From: Climacium dendroides
Lineage: Eukaryota; Streptophyta; Bryopsida; Hypnales; Climaciaceae
Assembly: GCA_950106755.1 (NCBI GenBank)
Contig: OX467087.1
Location: 13,520,047-13,584,046 of the forward strand
Direction of reading: 5' to 3'
Length of the DNA stretch: 64,000 bases
In this document: one piece after another, positions 23,349 to 34,215 of the stretch
How the letters are laid out: each line of letters begins with the position of its first letter
Position numbering within the stretch: position 1 is the first letter of the stretch
Program-made: the position numbers and the translations under genes
The notes under the pieces: generated by a model
What the model was told of the DNA's origin: nothing
Databases searched by the model: none
Seen by the model: only the letters and a program-made list of their open reading frames with translations

Positions 23349-24480
23349 TTTAGGACAGTCCGTCCTAAATCGCAAGTAGACCATGTCATGATTTGTATTT
23401 CATGTCGAGCATATTACGTTTTTGTAAGAAGTGCAGTTTAGGTCGGTCCGACCTAAACTGCATTGCGATCGGAAATAATTTTATGAATATGACAACAAAA
23501 TACAGTAACACTGAATCCAATTTCCTTGACCCTATTCATGCAGTTTAGGGCGGTCCGCCCTAAATTGCAGATTGACAGACCTAAATATTTTCTGAAGACT
23601 TAAATAAGTTGGGGTTTCTAATAAATAATCACAAAATCAACAGTTTGGATATGCACTTTAGGTTGGTCCGCCCTAAAATGAAATGCATCAATGCCATAAT
23701 TTATATTCTATATAGCGAAATTTTTACTAGTGGGACGAGCAGTTTAGGTCGGTCCGCCCTAAATTGCAATGCATCATTTACCCTCTGAAATAAAGACAAT
23801 TTACATTTACGCTATATATTCTGTCATTGCAGTTTAGGGCAGTCCGTCCTAAACTACATACTGACAAACCTGAATGTTTTAAAGACATTAACTAGGTAGG
23901 TACTGCTATATCTTCAATACACGGAGAGTCCGGACATACACTTTAGGACGGTCCGCTCTAAATTGCATTGCAATAGTTTCATTACTTGCACAACAGTGAA
24001 CAAAGCAGGTTCTTGTTCAATTTAGAGAGGACTTCGACAACCTTCACGCAGTTTTTACCGGTCATGCAGTTTAGGGAGGTCCGCCCTAAAATACACTTCT
24101 TCGATGTTCAATTTATAGGGTTTCAGCATGTCGAGTCTGAAATATTTCACACTATGTTCATGCAGTTTAGGTAGGTTCGCCCTAAATTGAAATGCCACAA
24201 TTTTAGTACTTAAGAAAGAAAATATGAGGGGATGTCTTATTTAGTTTCTAAAATCTGACAAAGTGGTCATGCTATTCGCCTAAAACCGCCACACCATTGA
24301 TTTTGACAGATTAAGAAAATGAATGAGGGCTACGCCATCTGTGTTTAGAAAACTTCACACTACTGTGAAGTAGATAAGGGTTGTTAGCCGTACAATGATT
24401 ATTAATTTCGATCAGATTGGTCTTCATTGATCTAGAACTTTGTTTGTCTAGTTGTGCATTTTAGGGAGGTCCGCCCTAAA
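23349..24480. repeat. Array of ten 29-base palindromes upstream of transposase-like gene
   Basis: Cores begin at 23349, 23437, 23544, 23657, 23743, 23833, 23942, 24070, 24176 and 24460. Spacing is mostly 86-128 bp, with 284 bp before the last. The copy at 23433-23461 is a perfect 29-base palindrome. The spacers are not alike, unlike the left array, so the motif itself appears conserved. The array ends 97 bp before the splice acceptor and 102 bp before the ATG of the next gene. Confidence 0.9.
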
Positions 24481-24582
24481 CTGCATTTACATAAATTAAT
24501 AAATTACATTTAATAAAATTTGATAGGTCTTTCTTCATCTATTAATTTTCTATTTGGATTGTGGTTTATGTTTACAGATAAT

Positions 24583-27420
24583 ATGGGCTCCGTTGATGTC
24601 CCACTTGACCTCATGGACTCATCAGACGATGAGCTCCAGGTACTTCAAGAAATGAGTGTTGGCATTCCTGAGTGTGAAGGGCTTCCTCGACAAAAATGGA
24701 ATACAAGGTTTGTTACTTTGTATAATGGAGAGGGCGTTCTTGTTGGAGAAGGTACTTGTCATAGTGTGAATTCAGATCTTGTACTTGGTGTCACTGGACC
24801 TCTTGGAGACACTCATGTGTCAGTGCACATTTCAAAATCACATTCTGAAGTGGACATTTTTGAAGAAAATGTCTTCTCATTAGTAGCTTGGCCTATTGAG
24901 CTTGTGCACTGTCGTGGTGCTAGTTTACGCGATCATGAACAGAGAGACAAATTCAACCGTCTGCAAGCAAGTTTAATGAATCCACCATCATCCAAATCTA
25001 CTAGGCCCTATGCAAGTGCCAACCGAAATCCGCCTCGTCAAACTGCTGTCAAAGCAAAAGACCTCCTTACACAAGAGTCAATCAACATGGTGTCTAGCAA
25101 GGTGTGTTGCAATAAGAATTGTGTCCAACCGTTCCCGAGGGAGAAAATTTGGGCATTTCGAGAAAGAATGTACAGAAATTCAACATTTAAACACCGTGCC
25201 TTCATGAAGACTGATGTGCATAGACAAATTCATGAAGGTGCACATCGAAAGAAGATGGTTACAATTGAAGGTATAAATGTGTGTTTGCGCGCATGGATGC
25301 TTATTGCGGGGGTTGCTGAGTCTACATTCTATCGCTACTCAAAATACATGAAGCTCGATCGAGAAGCAAGGGATCACGGTAATACAGGATTGTTGAAGCC
25401 TAGAGAACATACCCTACAAGCAATAGCTTCTTTGAAGTGCATCCTTGACAGGGAAGCCGATCATATGCCGCATCGCACCCGGAGTCTGAAGGCAGGTGAG
25501 AAAGTCGTGTCAAAGATTCTTCCGGCCTCATTTCAATGGAAAGACCAATTGAAGAAACTCAATGATTCCAATGCGGCTTTTGGATTGAAGGAGATCTCCA
25601 CTTTGAACTTGAGTAAAATAAGGTCCACAAAGTTCTCAGAGTTCGATGTGAAGAAGCCAGGGGATAATTTTGCTCGGTGTGCTACTTGTGACAAGCTAAA
25701 TGAGCTTGTTAAGGGTGCTATCAGTGGATCTCAAACTACTTTGAAATGGGCAAGAAGATTGGATAGGCATCTTACCATTGCTCGTGCCCATAGGGATGTA
25801 TATTACATCAATCGAGAGTTGTCATTCAAGTCTCCGTATGAATGTCTTACAATCATACACGACAAAATGGATCACTCGAAAACCGCTTGTCCGGTGTTCT
25901 CTCACAAGAGTAAAGAACTCGATGGCCTCATGAAGCTACCAGTTTCTGTGACGGGCATGCTTGCACATGGTCATACAGATGTACGCTACGCGCATTATGG
26001 GTTGGATGTCTTCTCCCATGACTCCAACTATACCGTTGGATCAATGGCAAAGTTGTTGCGAGATTTAGAGTTAGTTCCGAAGTCTTTTTCTCGAGAGTTG
26101 TTCAAAAATTCAAAGTCCACTAATTTGTTTAAGGCTATGCTAGAGGGTGCAGACATGTGCAACGTGTCACTACCGCCGTTGCCAAATACTTTAGCCCCAG
26201 CCATGTGGCTACCGCCCATTTTGAACGTGCAGATGGACAATGCCATTGGAGACAACAAGAATAGATATGTTTTCTATTTTTGGTCTTTACTTGTTGCAAA
26301 CAAAATCTTCCGGGAAGTGTACGTGAACTTCATGATTGTAGATCACACACATGACGACATAGATGCGTTGTTTGGAAGATGGAGCATGGATTTGAAGAAA
26401 GACAACTTTTCAACAGTACCAGCACTAATGAAGTCGTTCATGGATGTGGATTCCATCCCCATTATCCCTCACCTTATTGAAGAAGTGCCCGATTTCAAGG
26501 GTTTTATAGCAGGGTCACTTGTTGATGGTGATGACATCCTCGTTGGACACACAAAACCACATCAGTTGAAGTTCTACCTGGACTCAACGGGGTGCCCTGT
26601 CATGAAGTACAAACTTCTTTGCACTGATGCAGAGTGGTTAGGAGAAGACGGAAGAGGCATCAAATTATAGAAAGAAGATGTTGAAGGGCGAAGTTTGTGG
26701 CCACGGGGTGAACCGCTGCCTGTTCCGTTGAAGCCTATGAAAGGCTTAGATGACATCGTCAAAGGTGTGTCGGGGTTCGTGAAATATTGGGACAATTTAT
26801 GCAATGCAGATGTCACCGGGGATTACCTAAGACGTTACGAGCACATAGTGAGGTACTGGCGTGGCGTCAAGACAGTGTTGATGGAACCATTACCTACCTT
26901 TGGTGTTTTGAGAGATGGTTTTTGGCCAACTTCACGAGTAGTAGCAGATCGAGCGGATGAATTGAATGAGGATGGTGAAGAGCGTGAAGAGTTTGGGGAA
27001 GATGACCCATATGTTGGGCCGTTGAGTGGTCGTCCAAATCCATCTTTTCGAGTAGCTCGAGATTTGTTTGAAGGCTATTTTATTGTGGTTCGCCCCGCAG
27101 ATGGTGACACTCATCCGGTGTGGATTGCAAGGGCATTGTCTGATCCGCACTGCAGTCCAGAACATCCGAATTGTGTCCGTATTCAATACTTCCGTTCAAC
27201 ATCAAGGAATCAAGATGTTATAGATTTCTACACCGGATGGGACAGCGAAAGAGGTCTGCGTTGAAAGGTTGATGAAACTGAACCTCCTGTTTGGCAACAC
27301 ACTGATGCTCTTATGACAACGTGGAAGTCGAGGATCAAGAAAGACACTCAGGAGTACATGATTAAGATCCCTGCTATACAAATTGAAGTCATTAACGAGA
27401 GCTTGACTTCCTATAATTGA
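24583..27420 (+). pseudogene. RNase H-fold transposase-like gene (DUF7869 type)
   Basis: The ATG at 24583 follows an acceptor-like TTTATGTTTACAG ending at 24577, so an upstream non-coding exon is likely. The same frame runs 24583-27420, broken by TAG (26668-26670) and TGA (27262-27264). In order: an acidic N-terminus; a Cys cluster (CCNKNC); a helix-turn-helix-like stretch (AGVAESTFYRYSKYMKL); a CATCD pair; then the RNase H-like core with DKMDHSKT (25861), VQMDN....NKNRY (26236) and DHTHDDID (26341). I recall this pattern from predicted proteins labelled DUF7869. The spaced Asp residues suggest a DDD/E catalytic triad that cuts and joins DNA. The C-terminal part has a DxYTGWDS motif. It is probably a dead copy. 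Confidence 0.65.
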
Positions 27421-30400
27421 GAAGCCATATGTATATAAGGGTATATGTGGTATGCTTTATTTTGTATTTCCCATCCACATATTGTGTATAATGGATGGAA
27501 TTTATATATTGCAGTAGATGGCATATACTTTAATTTTATTGGTTTGGATTTATAGTTTGGTATTGTTTATATGCTTTGAAATGCAGCTTTTGTTTTTACA
27601 AAACAAGAGTATTCAATTTCAATTATAATGAATTGCTTCTAAGTACATTTGAGTTTTATTTTTTTTCTATGTTTTAATTTATTTTTGTTGAAGCACTTAT
27701 GTTATAATATCTATGACGAATATTATTGATAATTTAAAGCAACTGGAAAAAATGGGTAGTGGTTCTAATGACTATGTGTTTGATAATTGTGTTAAGTAAT
27801 TGTCATAATTCGGATAGGGGGCCGATTGATTGTTACAACTTTCCTAGCTGCATGCATAGGTCATTAGGCAGCACCAAGTCATGCCTCTCCATCAACCGCT
27901 TATTCATATTAAATGGGAATTGAACTCAGACCGTTTGAATGACATGAACCATCCTTTACAACCAACTTCAAAGCTCATGACTTGGTGTTCAAAAAGTAAA
28001 GATTTTCTATATATTAATGTTAGCATGATTGGTGCTTGAAAATTTGACCTAATGTTCGAATTAGAGACTTTGTATGTCACTACACTCTCATTTTAATGGA
28101 AAATACATTAAAAAATTAGTATGTCTAATATTTGTCAACCTAAATTATATACAAAACATCCATTCGTATTGGTATCAAAATCGACAATATTATTTTGGGA
28201 GTGTCCTAAACTCCCAAAATTTTGAATATAGCGTTATTCATTTTTATGGCTATTACATACGTTTCACTATTATAATTAAAATAGATTATCCTTGCTACTA
28301 TGCCTTATTTTTTTAAGACTCTCAACTAAATCTAGTATATAGATTTTTTTATAAACAAAATTGATAATACCAAAAAATAAAGTTTAAGGATTCAATATCT
28401 TTTCATTTAATAAGGCAATGTTCCCCCCCCCTCCAAATAGTTACTTCACTTCTAATTCAAATGCTAAAAGAGTTGATCTTAAAGGTGGTCCTCAATTGTA
28501 ACAATGGAATTAAAGGAAGTAAAAATATAACTAAACCAAGTAAAAATAGAACAAGAAAATACAACAAGGAATTCCATTTGGGCTTGCTTTTGATACTCAA
28601 AAGACATTTTTCCTACATTTCTCTCAAATGCCAGTTCCTGGTTTGTCATTCCAAACACTTTATGATTAACTCTAGAGTCTTCTAAACAACATATATAGAT
28701 ACAATGCGGTCAAACACCTTGATTGAAAATTATCCCTCGTATCTCTATGTAAGTTGATTGTAAGAATCAACAAAATCCTACAATTCAATAATAAAAAAAA
28801 ATTGTTTTTGTATTCTTGATCCAATGCAAATATGCAATAGAATTATAGAAATGGAAATTATGAGTGATTTTGATGAAAAAGAGACCTTACTATTGGTACT
28901 TTCGAGGTTAAGGTTTCAAACTTCATACAATTTTCATGAATATCTTTCTCTCCCCTTCTAAGCCTCTACCAAGACTAAGACTATCAAAGAATGCCTTCAA
29001 ATGTGAGAACAACATTGAAGCAACATTTGATTCTTGAATGGGTTTTTTGGTGAGACATTGCTCAAGGGAGTGATTGTGGCTTCACAAACATTGTGCACCC
29101 CTGCAAATCTTAGTAGTGAAAGAATTTAAACCAATGTTTGAAAGTTTTGTAGTTTAAAAAGGATAGTTTTGGAGTGATGTTTGATAAAACATGGTCATAG
29201 AATTAACTCCCCAACTCTCAAGTGATCATAAAATCTAAACATTAAGAAGCTTAAATTGCAATATAAATGGTGTGCAATCCTTGCAGTACTCATTTAGTTT
29301 GATCATCAACATTCAACCAAAATTCTGATGTTTTGCATGGGTGACTCCATCTGAATGAGCAATGATCGTCTGACCAATTCAATAGCAATCCATCAACAAT
29401 TGCATTGCAAGTGAAAGTTAGCCAACCACGCCACTTTCAATCACAGAAAATGGAAACAAATATTAATCACTTGAATGAGTTTTCATCCACAAAAGGGGAC
29501 CGCAGTAATTGAGGAAGGACTCACCATCACCTGCATTTCATTCGAATGCATGTTTTCAGCCCTGCAGACTAGCTCACCGGGGGCTCCGTGACGGCAAATT
29601 AAAGAACCAGTGCCCGAATCAGCCGGAAGTCACTCGCCTGAAGATGATTCTAATTTGCATGCAAAAATGAATTAAGTACCGATGAATTGAAGCTCGAAGG
29701 TATCCAATTACACGCACATATGATTGCATATATATTTGCCTCATACATAATTTTATACATACTGGTCGGCGAAGTTAAGAAACAGTCAATCCTGAAGGTC
29801 TACGTTTCTGCAATTACAGATAGATAGCTCTAGGATTTCGAATGTAGAAATTTGCTTGACGTCTCGGCTGTTAGTCGATCGATCGAGTTGCTAGTACGTG
29901 AGGCTGCCTGAGTGAGTGTTAATTTGCAACAGCGACGCGCGCGGGATCGAACTGCCTGGATCGATGGGGACATGGGGTTCGAATTCAACGTGCCAGAGAC
30001 ATGTCAAGGAACATTTGGCAGCATACATGAGCCGCATCTTAGTTAATTCACAATCTCAGTCGAAGAAACGAAACAGATGCTGGCTGTGTGTTTCAATCGA
30101 TTCAGTCTGGGAATTTGATTACAACCCAACGATCAATCTAGCTGAGTGACCACTTGAGGCATGTTAGTAGGTCTACCGAAGCGTGCCCTTCGATCCGATC
30201 GGAATGTGCGTACGACCAGAAAAACAATACCTGTCTGCCAGTTTATCTTACCGTTCGTCGACATCAACTAATTGAATTTTGACTTCGTCACTGACGTTAG
30301 TAACATATGGTAGTCTGTCGCCTCCCTGGCTGGGCTGATTCTGTGTATTTGGACGAAAAAGGAGTCACTCTGAATGATCCGTGCAAGAGTGCAAGACGAA

Positions 30401-31070
30401 TCTATCGTGTGGGCCTGCAGCTAGCTGGACATGACGTGATTGGCCATTTCTACCTTGATCAGGGGCACAGCAATGAATTCAAACGAGGGGTAAAACCGCA
30501 GGACAGCAGCGAGGCCCCGTGGACGTACAGATACTGGCTACGTAATATCCCAACTGAAGCCCAAAGAATCAAGCAAGAAGATCCGAAACAGAGAAAGGCC
30601 GGCAGAACTCACATCAGGAACAGCAATGCAGGTGCGTGGCTGCTCCACATGACCCACAGTGGCCTGCAGCCCAGGCCAATCGCATGCACAAGTGCAATGA
30701 ATCAACAGAACTATCATGGAGAGAGCCCTGCGCAACTCAAGGGGATTGCTTGTGAGCTAGATCACGATGCAATTAAACAAACTGGGTCCAGCCAGCTGCT
30801 CACAGATCGTTCTCCAAGTCATTGTCGATTCGGAAGCAATCAAGCCGAGCCAGGGCTGGCCAGGAATCACCAATGATCCACGAGCAACCAAGCAGCCCCT
30901 TGAGGCAGGAGATGCAGCACGCTAGCTAGTGGGGGTCGGGCATCAGTGATCCACTCTTGAAGGCCAGGACGCCCTTCACAAGCAAGCCAGTAGGTCAGGC
31001 TAGCTAGAGTAAGCCAAGGAAACGGAAAAGGAAACAATTATGGATTAAAAAATCAAGGGCGGTTAAACTC
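27421..31070. other. Intergenic DNA, no convincing gene
   Basis: 27421-29500 is AT-rich without motifs. 29500-31070 is less AT-rich and leads to the BURP gene promoter. It holds an open frame at 30307-30876 (+, ATG, 189 codons) that I cannot match to any family and that lacks clear coding character, so I do not call it a gene. Confidence 0.5.
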
Positions 31071-31075
31071 GTACC

Positions 31076-31081
31076 TATAAA
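31076..31081 (+). promoter_or_regulatory. TATA box of BURP gene
   Basis: CTATAAATG, 174 bp before the ATG at 31250, in a GC-balanced stretch. Expected transcription start is about 25-35 bp downstream, giving a 5' UTR near 140 bases. Confidence 0.55.
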
Positions 31082-31249
31082 TGCAAGGCCTCCCTGCACT
31101 CCCAATCTCACTGCCTTCCTCAGCTTCAGCATCCACTTCGGTAGTCCTCTAGCTCTTTCAGTGCACTTGCTTCGCCTCCGTCCTCTTCGCCTCCGTCCTC
31201 TTCCTTTCGATCATCCCTTGGCTGCCCGTTTAGGCCCCTCGTCTGCAGC

Positions 31250-32598
31250 ATGGCGGAGCAGTGGAGCTTGATGGTCGTCTTGCGGACCTGCTTCTTCATC
31301 ATGGCCGCGGTCACCACCGTAAGTAGTCGATCATGCACTCGCTGGATCGATCCAATGCCGGACCACTTGAATTCCTTTGTTTTTGTCACATACAGCGATT
31401 GACTTCGAGCTAGCTTGCTAGGATGCATGTACTAACTGAGCTGCACTTTGCATGTAATTAGGCTCTTGACATGAGGACTCCGCATGCTCTCATTTCATGT
31501 AGCTAGCAGGCCATGCATGTTCTCAATCCATGAATGGCAAAGGCAACGTACTCAGTCATATGCATGATTGGGCTGGTTCAATTTGCTCTCACAGAACTTT
31601 AGTCTGGCATGGGCAATGACTGCTTGTGCTCATTACCATGTAATAGGAAGCTCCTGTCGATGAATTGAGTCTAGAAGACAAACTCTAATTGGTCACTCCG
31701 TGCGTGTGCATGTTCGACCTGACTGATCGCGATGTTCATTCTCGTGCACTGGCAGGTGACCGGAGCGAGGCCCGTCTCCACCGCCGAACGAACGGACGCC
31801 GCAAAAATAGCTGCAATTTGCAGCTCCAACGGGCTCGTGTGCGCCCAGAGCACCCTCCAAACAGCGACCTCCAAGGCCGCGGGTCTCCAGCGCGACCAGT
31901 CCATCAGCACCATCAACGACATCCAACGCGATTTTTTCCTGGAGTCCGCGCTGGTGGTGGGCGGCACCATGACGCTGGACGCAAACCTCCGCGATGACGC
32001 CCCCAAGCGGCCCTTCCTGACGGCGTCCTCTGCCGCGCAGTTGCCCGCAATCACCGCCTCCAACGCCCTGGCGCTGGTCCGCCACTTCGGCGTGGCTCTC
32101 AACAGCGACCTGGCCACGGCCACCGCCACCGCCGCGTACCTGTGCGGCTACGGAGCGCTGCCGGGAGAGAAGATGAGCTGCGCCGCCTCCAGCGACGCCG
32201 TGGCCAAGTTCGTGTCCGCCGAACTGGGCTCCAAGGTGAAGGTGCTGTCCACCACCAACACGCCGGCGCTCGCCGCGAATTCCAAGGCCCCAGTCACCAT
32301 CACGGGCTTCCGCAAAGGCTCCCTGGCCGAGGGCCAGAAGATCGTGGTGTGCCACGTCGTGAACTTCCCATCGGCCCTTTACTATTGCCACCGCGTGACG
32401 GGCACCAAAGTGATCACCGCCACGCTCCGGACGAGCGCCTCCGACGCCGACATCCAGGCCGTGGGCGTGTGCCACATCGACACTTCCCTGTGGCTCAGCA
32501 CCCACCCGGCCTTCAGCGCGCTCAACATTCCCCGCGGCGACGAAGCGTGCCACTGGCTGGTCGATTCAGACCTCGTCTTCGTACCCACCACCGAGTGA
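31250..32598 (+). CDS. BURP-domain protein, two exons
   Basis: Exon 1 is 31250-31318, with donor GTAAGT at 31319. Exon 2 is 31756-32598, after acceptor TGGCAG. The join is in phase 0 and gives 303 residues. The N-terminus (MAEQWSLMVVLRTCFFIMAA...) is a likely signal peptide cut near VTGA. The BURP domain starts at FFLESALVVGGTM and has the four CH pairs with gaps of 10, 26 and 24, the last in CHW; the first pair is at 32350 and the last at 32548. BURP proteins are secreted or cell-wall associated, and some act with polygalacturonase or in stress responses. The partner and role here are unknown. Exon 2 is GC-rich against AT-rich surroundings, and I see no stops or frameshifts. Confidence 0.9.
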
Positions 32599-33950
32599 GC
32601 GAGCAATTCTACCGCTGGCTGCTGATCGAATCCTCCCTTCCTTCCGTGCCTGCAGCTCTACCTACCCATGTGTGGGGCATGGTTGGGGGATGGAAAATGC
32701 GTGATTCAGCAGCAGCGAGGGTCGCTGCTTCCCATAGCGCCTACGTTACGCGCGCGTAAGCGTGGCGGCAGTGGTGAAATTTGAAGTTCAATGTGCGCGC
32801 GTTCAGTGTGTGTGATCATGTGTGTTGTTTCCTCGTCATTTCGTTGTGTTTCAGTGTCCGTGTGGTGTTGTGCACTGCACTGTGTGCGAATCCGTTGATT
32901 TCATCCAAGTGCCATGGCTTGGACGACCTCCAGCTCTGTCCACAGATCGACTGACTGGGGGTGGTCAGGATGGAGGCGGCCGAGCCCTTCGACGAGAATG
33001 GGTGGGATTGGGATTCGTGGAGTGTCTAAGTAAATAGCTGTACGTCAATACGCAGGCTTATGGAAGTTCATTGATCTCGAGGGTAGTCCTGGCTAGCTGA
33101 ACGTGTGGAGAGTGGCAGGGATTATTCATCGAAAATTGGCTAATAAGCCTGGGCAGTGGCCTACATGTACGACTGACGTGAGTCATCTCGGCCAGATGGA
33201 TGACCACCCTTTCAGTTGCTTTTGTGTGAATAAACTGGCCCCTTTTATGGTTCGTCTCTGTCAATTGGAGGTCGAGTGGAAGTGTGTTCTTGTTATGTAC
33301 ATCGATGGCCTCTGACGATATTGACTGACAGAAGATGTAATTTATTGCATTTCTGAATTGCTACCTTGTGGTCAACGTGAAAAATCACACTCGGGAGACA
33401 GGAGTTGGTCTCTGTTGGCGGAGGGAAATTTTCAGGATGGTTGAAGCGGAGGTCACTACTACAACAATCGTGTTCGGCATGTAATTGAGAATTTCCAATT
33501 ATTTCGTAAAAAATGATCATGCGAAACATCTCTATTGCTGTGTGGTGAACTGTCCAAATCTCAGAGTCGAGAGCACGAATATGGACACATCGTTCAAGGT
33601 GCCTGTGTGTATAGCTCTCGATACGCATGGTAATCGTATGCTCACGCTCCACTGGGGGAACTCGAAACTAGGACATGGGGCCTCTGAGGGTCCTGGTTGT
33701 GAGCCTTCACCAAGGAGAAGCACATTGGAAAGCGTCAGGACGAATTAGTGTGAAAACTGGAGCCAAAATCCATTCTGTGTAACCTGGTGAGTGCAGAAAC
33801 ATGAGATCGATCATATAGTGAGTGAAAGGTTGCAATAATTTGTCAATGTCAGAGAGCAATCGTTTGAATCTGTGCAGCACTGATCTTGTACCATAGCACC
33901 ATTGTCTTCGTGCCTTGATTCTGTGACTGAAGTGGAACGAACAAGAGATT
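32599..33950. other. 3' flank of BURP gene and intergenic DNA
   Basis: It contains the 3' UTR and downstream sequence. No further gene is recognised; open frames are short and motif-free. Confidence 0.5.
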
Positions 33951-33954
33951 TTCT

Positions 33955-34215
33955 TTGGCATCTTTAACGAATGCCGGTGTTCCCGTCACTTATTTAACTA
34001 CAGCAGATGCTCACGACAGATTAGAACTCGTAACTTCGGAATCGAGTGAAGCCAACCATATCACTATCTCTACCCCATTTCCAGATTTTTCATTTCTGCG
34101 GCAAGTTGTTTCCAACGAAAAATTCAGCTCATCTCTATTCAAGTTAATGATGTTCAATGGCAAAGCCTTGGTTCCTTTTGAGTCGGAGCCATTGCTTGAT
34201 ATTGGCCTCAGTTGA
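33955..34215 (+). other. Possible glycosyltransferase-like fragment
   Basis: The frame reads SLTNAGVPVTYLTTADAHDRL and onward for 86 codons, without an ATG at its start. The wording resembles the N-terminal region of plant UDP-glycosyltransferases (strand, then VT(Y/F)xTT). I see no UGT signature box (HCGWNS) downstream to 35000, and the following sequence has stops. It is either a decayed fragment or chance. Confidence 0.2.

Noticed and set aside
9772..24480. CRISPR array
   Set aside because: Repeats are palindromes in a plant genome, with variable or repeated spacers and no cas genes.
5737..27264. RNA editing (U-to-C) to repair in-frame stops
   Set aside because: That editing is known from plant organelles; this is nuclear repeat DNA, where mutation is the simpler explanation.
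30307..30876. 189-codon open frame as a gene
   Set aside because: No family motif and no promoter or splice context that I can see; possibly chance.
31693..32553. Long open frame on the minus strand over the BURP gene
   Set aside because: It is a GC-rich shadow of the BURP exon, with no family match.
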